Assembly: GCF_937616625.2 (NCBI RefSeq)
Contig: NC_065574.1
Coordinates: 3,410,001-3,474,000 of the forward strand
DNA length: 64,000 nt
Source of the DNA: Mercurialis annua
Taxonomy: Eukaryota > Streptophyta > Magnoliopsida > Malpighiales > Euphorbiaceae
Direction: 5' to 3'
The notes under the pieces were generated by a model. The model saw nothing but the letters and a program-made list of their open reading frames with translations. It ran no database searches and was not told the DNA's origin. Below, piece after piece: positions 11,684 through 21,658 of the stretch. Positions within the stretch are counted from its first letter, which is position 1, and each line of letters starts with the position of its first letter. A program made the position numbers and the translations under genes.

Positions 11684-13000
11684 ATGGCGAGGAAGAGAAC
11701 TCAGAAAAAGGCTATTACTCCGGCGATACAAGTTCAGAAGGAGTCAGATGAGATTGTTGATAAGTTGAATTTTGATCTGGATCCAAAATCTTCAGTTTCT
11801 CTTGAGCAATTGGGATTTGTTCAGGAGATTGAAGAGGAGGGAACTGAGAACCCTAATTCGAGTTCAGAGGCCACTACTGTTACAGAGGTGACAGATGAAA
11901 AGGAATCTAATGAAGTATCTATGGAATCAAAGTCTCTGATTCCAGCGACGAAGAATTGGAGCTCTTTGTTTACGGATAATCGAATGAGAGATGCAGGAAG
12001 TGAATTGAAATTCATCCCTCCGTCAGTCAAAGATGGAGATCGGTTTGTGACTTTTAACTCGAAGGATACAGAAAAAGAAGAATACAAGTGGAAAAATGCT
12101 CTAGTTGGATGTGTGTTAGGTATGTTCCCAAAGTATGAAAGAATCTCCTCTTTTGTCAAGAACAGATGGGGTAATTCTGGTCTATTGAATGTAATCAGAA
12201 TTAATGCTGCAATGTTTCTATTTGAATTCAAAACCGAGGAGGATTGTTTGAAAGTTTTAGGCTCAGGCCCCTTTACTTTTGATCGGAAACCTCTCTTATT
12301 GAAGAAGTGGCACCCCAGAATGGTGATGGATCCAGCAGAAATCAAAACTGTCCCTGTATGGATTCAACTGCCAGGACTTCCTTGGGAATTTTGGTCTGCT
12401 GAGATTTTAAGTAAGATTGGCAGCATCTGTGGAAAACCATTGTTCTGTGATCAATGCACCATAAATAGAACCAGATTGGGATATGCCAGAATCCTGGTTG
12501 AGATGGATGTTCTAGGTTGCTTTCCAGAAAATGTGGATATGATGGATGAAATGGGAAATTGTTTTAATCAGAAGATCTTTTATGAATGGAAACCTATCTT
12601 TTGTGATAAATGCAAGAGAATGGGACATACCAAAAAGTTCTGTAGAGTGGTGCAGAGAGATAAGGAGGAGGAAAAACCAGAAAATCCGGCAAAAAATATG
12701 ACTGATGAACCAGAGATAGTGGAATCTGTGAAAGAGGATCAGGTCATAGAGGAAATAAAGACAAGTGACATGGAGAAGGAGAAACAGAACACAGAACCTA
12801 GTATTGAGGTAACTGCTAATCCTTTTAATGCTTTGACTGATAATAGTGAAACTACTCTGACTGATGTTGATAGAGTTAATAGTAAAATGAAGAATGGAGG
12901 TGTTAATGAAACTGGGCATAAAGATAGAAATAGTAGTAAGATTGGAGTAATTGGTGAGGGTAGGTTGAGGCCTGCTAAGCCACCAAAATATTTGAAATGA
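11684..13000 (+). CDS. LINE ORF1, gag-like RNA-binding protein
   Basis: A 438-residue protein with the layout of plant L1 ORF1. There is an acidic N-terminal region, then a DUF4283-type domain near residues 120-240 (tracts such as ALVGCVLGMFPKYE and WIQLPGLPWEFW). A zinc knuckle CDKCKRMGHTKKFC (C-x2-C-x4-H-x4-C) follows near 305-318, and then a charged tail. Such proteins coat the element RNA and chaperone nucleic acid during target-primed reverse transcription. The stop codon overlaps the ORF2 start as ATGA, which suggests that ORF2 is translated by termination-reinitiation. That mechanism is inference. There are no internal stops. Confidence 0.9.
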   Translation: MARKRTQKKAITPAIQVQKESDEIVDKLNFDLDPKSSVSLEQLGFVQEIEEEGTENPNSSSEATTVTEVTDEKESNEVSMESKSLIPATKNWSSLFTDNRMRDAGSELKFIPPSVKDGDRFVTFNSKDTEKEEYKWKNALVGCVLGMFPKYERISSFVKNRWGNSGLLNVIRINAAMFLFEFKTEEDCLKVLGSGPFTFDRKPLLLKKWHPRMVMDPAEIKTVPVWIQLPGLPWEFWSAEILSKIGSICGKPLFCDQCTINRTRLGYARILVEMDVLGCFPENVDMMDEMGNCFNQKIFYEWKPIFCDKCKRMGHTKKFCRVVQRDKEEEKPENPAKNMTDEPEIVESVKEDQVIEEIKTSDMEKEKQNTEPSIEVTANPFNALTDNSETTLTDVDRVNSKMKNGGVNETGHKDRNSSKIGVIGEGRLRPAKPPKYLK

Positions 13001-16000
13001 TTGGTTGCTGGAATGTGAGAGGGATAAACTTGTCCCTTAAACAGTCAGAGGTGTGTTCTCTGATAAAGTCAAATAGTTTGAAGGTGTTTGGTATAGTTGA
13101 AACAAGAGTTAATAGTAGTATTTTTGATAAGGTTTGGGATAGTATTAAGAAAAGATTACCAGGGTGGGATATAATCCATAATTATTCCTGTTCAACTATG
13201 GGGAGGATATGGATTTTGTTCAATAAAGAAGAGGTGTCTGTGAGTCCAATGGTTATGCATAATCAGTTGATTCATTGTAAAATTGTGTGTGGGAATGAAG
13301 TAGTAGTGTACACAGTGGTTTATGGTTCTTATCTAGCTGAGCAGAGAGGTGAGCTATGGGAGCAACTAAAGACCATTAGTGAGACAAATAGAGAGTGCTG
13401 GATAATTGCTGGAGATTTTAATGCAGTGATGTCAAATAATGATAGATTAGGTGGGAATGATATTGATAGTAGAGCTGGTGATGAATTCAGAAATTGGGCT
13501 ATTCAGTCAAATGTCACTGAACTCAAGAAGCAAGGATGCCATTATACTTGGACCAATAATCAAAGAGGGATTAGCAGAATTTGGAGGAAACTGGACTGGG
13601 TTTTTGTCAATGAGAAATGGGTGGATTCTTATTATGATAATGTAAGTGCAAGTATTTCAGATCACACTTCACTGATAGTCAGACTGGGTAATAATGTCAG
13701 CAACAGGAAGTGTCCTTTCAGATTTTTCAATGTATGGTGTAAGCACACTAATTTCCAAGAGATTGTGAGACAAGCTTGGAATAGAAATATGAGGGGGAGC
13801 AGTATGTATAGAGTGTATCAAAAGATGAAGAATCTGAGAAGGGATTTGAGAACTCTTAATAAAAGAGAGTTCAGTGACATTTCTACTAAAGTGATGTCTA
13901 CAAAAGCCTTATTGGAGAAGCTTCAGAATGACCTTATAAAGGACCCTTTTAATGAGATCCTTCATGATGAAGAGAGGGCTGTCAGTTCTCACCTGCATAA
14001 GCTGATGTCTTGGGAAGAGAACATTCTGAGACAGAAATCTAGAGTTAACTGGATCAAACTAGGGGATCATAACTCCAAGTTCTTTCATAGGAGTCTACTG
14101 CAAAGGCAAGCTAGGAAGAAGATTCTCTCTATTAAGATGACAGATGGCAGAGTCTGTAGTGATGAAGATAGCATCAAGTCTGAGATAATCAAGCACTATG
14201 AGAATTTTATAGGTGCTAAAGCTGCTGATAGAAGGTTTTCTGATCCCTCCTTACTGGCAGAAGGGGTTGTGTTGGATGACTCAGATAGATTTGATCTAAG
14301 CAAAGAGATATCAGTGGAGGAAGTTAAAGAGGCGATTTTCTCCATTAATGAGGATAAGGCCCCGGGTCCAGATGGGTACTCTAGTGCTTTTTTTAAAAAG
14401 AGCTGGAATATTGTAGGTGAGGATATAACTAAAGCAATTCTGGATTTCTTTAACACAGGGGTTATGTTGAAGCAGACAAACTCAACAATAATCACTCTTA
14501 TTCCAAAAGTGGATTGTCCTGAGTCCATTGGTGATTATAGGACAATTGCTTGTTGCAATGTAGTATATAAGGGGATCTCCAAGATTATTGCAAAGAGAGT
14601 TAGCAAAGTCTTGAACAAGATCATAAATCCTTGTCAGTCTGCTTTTGTGCCTGGGAGGAACATAGCAGATAACATTTTATTAGCTCATGAGGTTGTGAGA
14701 AATTATCACAGAGGTAAAGGCAATAGTTGTGCTATTAAGGTGGACATCCAGAAGGCCTATGACTCTCTGAGTTGGGATTTCATAGAAGAAGTCTTAATTG
14801 GAATGAGATTTCCTGACAAGTTAACTAGATTGATCATGACTTGCATTAGGACTTCCATGTTTTCCATAATGATAAATGGTGAGATTACAGGGTATTTTGC
14901 TGGAGGCAGGGGGCTAAGGCAAGGGGACCCAATATCCCCTCTGCTCTTTGTCATGTGCATGGAGTATTTCTCCAGATTAATGAACAGAAATACTAGTGAA
15001 GATACAGGCTTCACTTTTCACAAGAGTTGTAAGTCTATTAAGCTGAGCCATTTGTGTTTTGCTGATGACATGTTTATTTTTTGTAATGGAGATAAACAGT
15101 CAATCCATTTGGTCAATAGAACCCTTAGATCCTTCTCAGAGACCTCTGGTTTATTTCCAAATCATCAGAAGAGCACTATTTTCTTCAATGGTGTCTCTAA
15201 TCCTTTGAGAAGAGAGATCCTTAGCATAGTAGGATTTCAAGAAGGAGTGCTGCCAGTCAAGTACTTGGGTTTGCCTTTGATCTCCTCCAGACTTTCAAGA
15301 GATCATTGTAACAGTTTGATTAACAGGATTACAAGTAGAGTAAATTCCTGGTCCTCAAAGAGTCTTTTCTATGCAGGAAGACTCCAGTTAATTAATTATG
15401 TTTTACTCAGTATGAAGGTGTATTGGTGTTCAGTGTTTTTGTTACCTAAAGCAGTGATTAAAGGGGTGGAAAGCACTTGTAGGAATTTCTTATGGAGCAA
15501 TAACAACTCCAATAGGAAGAATGGCCTAGTGAACTGGAACAAAGTGTGCAGCAGCAAGATGGAAGGTGGTCTTGGGATTAAGTCAGTTTTAATCTGGAAC
15601 AAAGCAGCTATAGTTAAGCACATTTGGGGTCTTCTCTCTCAGAAAGCAACTTTGTGGGCATCTTGGGTGACAGAGAACAAGCTAAAAAGGCTTAGTTTCT
15701 GGGGCATTGAGAAGCCTTATGACTGCTCATGGGTGTGGAGACAAATTCTTAACATCAGGAGTTCTATCAACAACCTCTTCCAGTATGATTTGGGAGATGG
15801 AAAAATGTTCTCTTTCTGGTTTGACCCATGGTTAAATGGCAGATCTCTTAGAGAAATTTACCCTCAGTTAAATTTGAAGGATGCTGAAGTTCCTAAGCTG
15901 GCAAAAGTTGCAGAGGTGTGGAGAGGCAACAGATGGGTGCTTCCAGACCCCATGGATGATCAAACCCTCAATGCTTGGAGGTATATTGAAAATAATTTCA

Positions 16001-16542
16001 AAGTCAGAGAGGGTACTAGAGATATGATTAAATGGAAAGGAACAAAAAATGGTATTTCTTCTGTTAACAGTGCTTGGAAAAGTATGGTTCCAATGCAAAA
16101 CAAAGTTTCATGGTACAAGGTGGTTTGGTTTGCAGGAATGATTGCAAGACACTCCTTTGTAACTTGGTTGGCTGTCATGGGAAAGCTAAACACCAAAGAT
16201 AAGCTTCTGAGGCGGGGAGTTATTCCTTCAAATGTGTGTTCCCTGTGTAATTTACAGATAGAAAGCATTGATCACCTTTTCTTCGAGTGTGATTTCTCTT
16301 CTGAAGTCTGGAACAAAATTCTGAGGATCTCTGATGAAAGAAGACAAGGCTTTGTATGGAGAAGGGAGATCAGTTTTTTGTCAAGAAGAGCTAGAGGGAA
16401 GTCTAGAAAAGCTAAGGCTAGAAGGCTTTGGTTTAATGCAACAATTTATCATATATGGAAAAGCAGGAATGATGCTATTTTCAATCAAAATGTCCAGTGT
16501 TGTGAGCAAATCTGTGCTAGAATTACTAGTGATGTTAATTAG
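12997..16542 (+). CDS. LINE ORF2, endonuclease and reverse transcriptase
   Basis: A 1181-residue polyprotein. The N-terminal endonuclease (APE/exonuclease III fold, about residues 1-225) shows WNVRG, the catalytic-type Glu in VETRV, AGDFNAV and SDHTS. The reverse transcriptase covers roughly 450-760, with KVDIQKAYDSLSW, GLRQGDPISPLLF and the catalytic FADD at about 688-691. A C-terminal zf-RVT region near 1040-1130 holds CSLCNLQIESIDHLFFEC. I see no RNase H domain, which some plant L1 elements carry. The frame is intact with no stops or frameshifts. The protein would nick target DNA and copy the element RNA in place. Such an enzyme could also mobilise cellular mRNAs, as needed for the retrocopy in the RH20 intron, but nothing links this copy to that event. 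Confidence 0.93.
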   Translation: MIGCWNVRGINLSLKQSEVCSLIKSNSLKVFGIVETRVNSSIFDKVWDSIKKRLPGWDIIHNYSCSTMGRIWILFNKEEVSVSPMVMHNQLIHCKIVCGNEVVVYTVVYGSYLAEQRGELWEQLKTISETNRECWIIAGDFNAVMSNNDRLGGNDIDSRAGDEFRNWAIQSNVTELKKQGCHYTWTNNQRGISRIWRKLDWVFVNEKWVDSYYDNVSASISDHTSLIVRLGNNVSNRKCPFRFFNVWCKHTNFQEIVRQAWNRNMRGSSMYRVYQKMKNLRRDLRTLNKREFSDISTKVMSTKALLEKLQNDLIKDPFNEILHDEERAVSSHLHKLMSWEENILRQKSRVNWIKLGDHNSKFFHRSLLQRQARKKILSIKMTDGRVCSDEDSIKSEIIKHYENFIGAKAADRRFSDPSLLAEGVVLDDSDRFDLSKEISVEEVKEAIFSINEDKAPGPDGYSSAFFKKSWNIVGEDITKAILDFFNTGVMLKQTNSTIITLIPKVDCPESIGDYRTIACCNVVYKGISKIIAKRVSKVLNKIINPCQSAFVPGRNIADNILLAHEVVRNYHRGKGNSCAIKVDIQKAYDSLSWDFIEEVLIGMRFPDKLTRLIMTCIRTSMFSIMINGEITGYFAGGRGLRQGDPISPLLFVMCMEYFSRLMNRNTSEDTGFTFHKSCKSIKLSHLCFADDMFIFCNGDKQSIHLVNRTLRSFSETSGLFPNHQKSTIFFNGVSNPLRREILSIVGFQEGVLPVKYLGLPLISSRLSRDHCNSLINRITSRVNSWSSKSLFYAGRLQLINYVLLSMKVYWCSVFLLPKAVIKGVESTCRNFLWSNNNSNRKNGLVNWNKVCSSKMEGGLGIKSVLIWNKAAIVKHIWGLLSQKATLWASWVTENKLKRLSFWGIEKPYDCSWVWRQILNIRSSINNLFQYDLGDGKMFSFWFDPWLNGRSLREIYPQLNLKDAEVPKLAKVAEVWRGNRWVLPDPMDDQTLNAWRYIENNFKVREGTRDMIKWKGTKNGISSVNSAWKSMVPMQNKVSWYKVVWFAGMIARHSFVTWLAVMGKLNTKDKLLRRGVIPSNVCSLCNLQIESIDHLFFECDFSSEVWNKILRISDERRQGFVWRREISFLSRRARGKSRKAKARRLWFNATIYHIWKSRNDAIFNQNVQCCEQICARITSDVN

Positions 16543-16735
16543 AAATATGTTAAGATAAAGTTTAGGCTGTCTGTTGAGCAGGGTCTAAGGGTTTATTTTG
16601 CCTGAGTTTTTTTGTTTCTTTTCTGGTGCTAGCCTGTTAGCATCCAGTCTGTTTCCCAGCTGGGCTGGTTGTATCCTGGGCCTCTTTCAGCAATATATTT
16701 GCTCTTTGGTTGATTAACAAAAAAAAAATGAAAAC

Positions 16736-19580
16736 TTACACAGCAAGATCAAAGTTTTGCGAGACATTAATTGGATTTGTTGATTTGGTCTCAAGTTACA
16801 ATTAATTAGGGTGTGAATCATACGGATCAAATTATAATTAGTGTAACTACATCCATTATAGACTAATTAATCAATAATACAAGAGTAACCGTGAATTTTG
16901 AATGAAATTTAAGTTTAAAGTATAGGTTGAAGTACACTATATTTGGGTTAAGAAGGGTTAATAAAAATTGACAGGAGTTGAAAAATGTCAACCTTTATTT
17001 AAAAAAAAAATTAAATTATTTTTTGAAAAGTTGAAAAATATGACGAAATTCCCCTCAACCCTCATATGCCAAGTCTTCAAATTGGAGTGTTGATTATTTT
17101 CAAGTGAATTTTTCTATAAACTATTATTTTATTTTATTATTTTCTTAAATGTGAAAAGGTTAAATGTAATCCTTATATTTCTTTACCGTTCTCTACTTTA
17201 TTTTATTTTATTTTAAAAATTCATACTTTACTTTACTCCCTTCTCTTCCAAATAAAGCTAAGTGTACAATTTTTTAAATGAAATTTAATAATTATTATAT
17301 TTGAGATTTTATCTCTAATCACCACACTCTATCAATTGTAAGGCATCATACATTTTCCGTGGTGTTAATCATATGTTTAATCTTGGCAAAAAAAATCATA
17401 TGTTTAATCACTAAAAAAATATATTGCATTTTTCAAGTTTTTGTATTTATCGTCCCGATTTTTCAAAAGCGCCAATTTTTACCTAGTTTTAAGAAGTGCA
17501 TTTTAATTGTGACTAATCATTCAATTTTTTCGAAAAAGGCCATCAATTTTATTTTTCTTTTTTTTATTTATAACCAAACCTTTTCATAAGTATTTTTCAA
17601 TTGAAAAAGGCTATATTTTATCAAAAAAATTAAAAATCGAAAAGACTTGTTTTTTAGTTCTTGATAAATATGCCTAATTGGCTACAATTGAAATGTATTT
17701 ATCGAAATTAGATTAAAATGACGTTTTTATGAAATTCTATAACTAAATTATTTTAGAAAAGATAATATTTTAAGTGATTAGTCCTTAATGATATGTGTAT
17801 GTAGCAAGAGCCGGAACCGAGGGGTGATCGGCGTCGCCTCCTAGTCGCCTCCTAACTATCATTTTCAATTGTTTTGTTCCGTTTCTTTTTTCAGTGATCA
17901 ACTATTTTTTTAATATTCTATTTTCTTATTTAATTTTCTGATTCCGCCACTGTATATTATATATATATATTTATTATTATATTTATATAGGAGGACTGTG
18001 TATTATAATGTATAGATAGAGTGAAATAGTCCCCACAAGAGTGTATGATTGTGTGGTGGCACGGTGGGGGATGAGAGGCGCAGCTGGTGTCCTCGTGCAT
18101 TCATGTGAGGCTCAATAAATCCATATTATTATTATCATCATCATAATCTTTCTTAAATTATCAACCAACCCATACATTTCATATTACTTTCATTCACATC
18201 CCTATTTTATATTCAATAGCCTACATGTGGTACCTCTTATTTTCACCAAGATTACACTTTCTTTAACTCGAGGTGTGCAATAATTTAATTAAATCGAAAG
18301 TAATCGAACCAAACTGATAAAATTTGGTTCAATTCAATTTGACTTGACTTGACAATATATAAAAACTTTTAATTTTTTAGTTATGTTTAGTTTTGGATAT
18401 AAAAAAAACAATTAAATCTGAATACAAACCAAATCAAATTAAAAAAATCAACCGAACAATTCAATTCAAGTTTGAAGAATTTTAGATTTTTATAAATTTA
18501 GTTTGTTTTAAATAAAGACAAAATAAACGTATTTACCTACAACTATAATTCGTTTGCCAAATGAATTATGATTTTTAAATTTTGCTAGGTTTGGTCTATC
18601 ATTTTCTTTATCATTGCTAAATATATACACAACTTGTTTGAAACTGGCGTGACATAATATTAAACATTCATGCGCACAAATTTATCTTAGTTAATACATA
18701 TAGTATTATGCTACATCAGTTCCAAACTAGGTATAAATACATTTAACAACAAACGTAAAAGAATGAATTAGACTGATAAAATTTAAAGCTCGTGATTTAA
18801 ACGATAAAAATTAAGCTATATTTTTAATAGATAAATTCATTTTGACTAAAACTAATCATAAGTTCCTCTTTTTTTAAACCCTTCTTAGTGTATTATATAA
18901 ACAAATGGATAGTCATTATTGCCTTCAAATATAATACATGTAATTTGATTCATGCATGGGTAGTTAAGTACATTTGTATGAATCATAAGAAATAATTAAT
19001 GGAGAATTAAAGCCTTTTCTTTTGGGGAAAAGTTTTATTAATTTATCATCTAAAACTTAAAATCTCACTCTTTTTTGACTGTTTTATCAAAATAATGTAG
19101 GCATTCTATGTGGCCCAATTTTGTTTTGTTTATTTAATTGTTTAGTTCCATTCCTTAGTTAGCTTTTGTTTCAAACTACCTAACTTATGATTAATTATCT
19201 TTTTAAATCAAGACATTTATATAATTTGTAATTATTTTTCATAATTGCATTAGATCGTTCGGCTATCTTTTATCTCTCTATGTACCCCTACATATAAATG
19301 TTGATTTGTTTAGATAGGAATACAATTGTTTAATTCTTCTAAATCTCTAAGAATCTTACAGAATAGATTGGATATATTTTTAAATTCTTTTGAAAAGTTT
19401 AAAGTTTAGGACTATAGTGGTGTAGATTACATTTTTAATTTTTTTCTTATTTTTGATGAGATGGATTTGAACTCTACATATACATTATTTAAAAAAAGGA
19501 CAGAAGAGAATTATTTGAAGGTTTTTTTTTTAACAGAGATAGATTAATTTAAACTAACTACATCTACGACATTACAAATA
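16736..19580. other. intergenic, no gene seen
   Basis: AT-rich DNA. It has a fragment with GGCGTCGCCTCC-type sequence near 17840 and a hAT-like relic near 18265-18480, rich in GAACCAAACTG and CCGAAC motifs. No coding region was recognised. Confidence 0.5.
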
Positions 19581-19914
19581 CTAGTTTTGCATTACGTGCT
19601 ACGCACGTGGATCGTAGTGTGACTCGTCAATTTTTTAATATTAATTGTGTTGCTAGTGTAGTCAAACTAAAAGATTGATATTCCTATTAATTTGAAAAAG
19701 ATTAGCTATTTTTTCTATACTCAATTAATATTCCTCTATCATGATACAATTTTATTTTAACTAAAACTCTAATTATAATAATTTTTTAGTAATTAATTAT
19801 TATAATTAATTTATTAATGACTATAAAACCGTTATTTAATATAAATTAAAAAGGGTTATTCCGTAAATTTGCCTGTCCCCCCCATCCGTGCTTTTATATA
19901 TAGTATAGTATAGA
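19581..19914 (-). mobile_element. non-autonomous Helitron, complete ends
   Basis: Read on the minus strand it begins TCTATACTATACTATATATA and ends with a hairpin (CCACGTGCGTAGCACGTAA), then CTAG. It is flanked by A and T as expected. It is 334 bp long, without coding capacity, and shares its ends with the elements at 10282 and 52168. Confidence 0.8.
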
Positions 19915-20349
19915 TATGTAGATTAAGAAATTTTTGATATGAGTTAGTTTAAGGTTATTAATTATTTTAGTTGTCCATGTATTATTTTTTTTTATCTGTG
20001 GAAAAAAATTAGCATGAGATAGACTTGTTCGGTTTCAACCATTAATAGACTTGGCATCCAATTTGAGTTATGCATTGAAACCCAACACGGTGTTATCATA
20101 AATGTGCCACTGTGCCTTATAGCTAATAGTATGATGTAATTATATGTTGGGGCACCATAATAGTTTAGCAAATAAATAGTCGTACATGAATTCGAATGAT
20201 AATTTAACTTAGATAATGATTTACCTAAAGGATTAGACCTTGCGCATATGATTGTTTAAGTTTAATCTAAAATAAAATTAAATATTGCAAAATTTTATGC
20301 TACAAAAACGTAAAAGAAGCCAAAACAAGTAATAAAAGTGTTTGCCAAT

Positions 20350-20582
20350 TAGTACAATTCTATTTTATTTAAACGTAAAAAGAGGAAATTAGTTAGGATT
20401 AAGAAAATTTACATTATAATACAATTCTATTCTAATTAGGACTTCAATTATAATATTAATAATTACTTAAATAATTAATTAGTTAATTACTATAAAACCT
20501 TCATTTAATAATAAATTTAAAAGGATTAATCGGTAAATTTGCCTGTCCCCCCCCCCATCCGTACTTTTATATATAGTATAGA
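20350..20582 (-). mobile_element. Helitron fragment, 5' end only
   Basis: The last 130 bp or so match the 5' end of the neighbouring Helitron (TATACTATATATAAAAGTAC, the C-run, then GGCAAATTTACCG). The hairpin and CTAG 3' end are absent, so this copy is truncated. The left boundary is approximate. Confidence 0.6.
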
Positions 20583-21658
20583 TATACAAATTATACGCCA
20601 TTCAAATGATCGACGATTTGGTTTTTTAAAAAGTTCGATTGGAAAAACATTAAAATTAAAAAAAAATTATCAATAATAATTTAAATCAGCTCGACTAATG
20701 TATCTATGAAGAAAATAGCAAAATATATTAATAATAATATTAAAAAATCATAAAGAAATTTTTTTAAAGAACAAATATAGAATAATTTATATTTATTAAA
20801 TAGAAATAAATTAAATATTAAACTGATGAAAAAAGTAAACCACCACACCAAATTAAAAAAATTCGGACGGAAAATAAATGGAGGTTAGAATTTTTCTTCA
20901 GTTACTGATGTGCATATGTTGTTCCGTTCCATTTTTATTTTAGAAATTGCTTCTTTTAATGAATAAATCATTATTGACTTTATTTATTATTATGTGTTTT
21001 TTGTGAATAAATCTAATTACTTTTATTAAATCATTAAATAAAAAATTTATTAAATAATATTATTAAATTTAATTGATTATATACTCATAAATGAAGCGAC
21101 TGATAAATTTGAATTAATTCTTTGAGAAAAAATAAATAAATTTAATTTTCCATTTTTTGTGGTTCTAACTCAGAACATGGCATGCAAATTCAGTGTCCAC
21201 ATCCTCTTTGGGAATTGTGCAATGCTCATTAGGCCCATATCACCATGTGAATCTAACTCTTCCACATCAAAATTTTTAGAAATATATGCTCCATTTCATG
21301 CTAATATGACAAGTAGTACAGCAAGAAACCCTTGTTTTTCTCATATAAAAGCCATCATTTCACTAATGTAGCAATCATATAGATTGTGCAACATACATTA
21401 ACACCACAAATTGAAAAGATAAAACCATTGAAATTGATTATATGTACAGAGCCAATTACAAATCAGTCAAGTTTATGGACAATCTTTTTCACCATATCAC
21501 ATAAAGCATCAAAATCATAATAGCAATTAGAATTAAAGATGACATCTTTAAAATTTGATCAAGAAATAAATTTTTACGAGATCACAGCGAACCATCGATT
21601 TCATACTTGATGAGAGATAAATCTGCTGATTCAAGTCGGAATAAGAGAGCGTGGCCGA
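20583..21658. other. intergenic, no gene seen
   Basis: AT-rich. The right part (about 21400-21658) is probably the 3' UTR of the minus-strand gene that ends at 21659. Confidence 0.4.

Larger units (their letters stand above)
11593..16723 (+). mobile_element. full-length L1-type LINE retrotransposon
   Basis: A complete non-LTR retrotransposon: a short CT-rich 5' leader, ORF1 (11684-13000), ORF2 (12997-16542), a 3' UTR and a terminal A-run. The direct repeat AAAAATGAAAAC (11581-11592 and 16724-16735) is the candidate target-site duplication. Its A-run is ambiguous with the tail, which leaves TGAAAAC as the firm part. Both ORFs are open throughout, so the copy looks recent and possibly autonomous. 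It lies about 40 bp to the right of a family A MITE. Confidence 0.9.

Noticed and set aside
11821..12345. 174-codon antisense frame within LINE ORF1, and further antisense frames in ORF2
   Set aside because: Shadows of long sense frames with recognisable domains; no family resemblance of their own.
17820..17990. GGCGTCGCCTCC-containing patch and its inverse-like counterpart near 46281
   Set aside because: Shared words only; no ends, repeats or coding sequence could be defined, so it was not called as an element.
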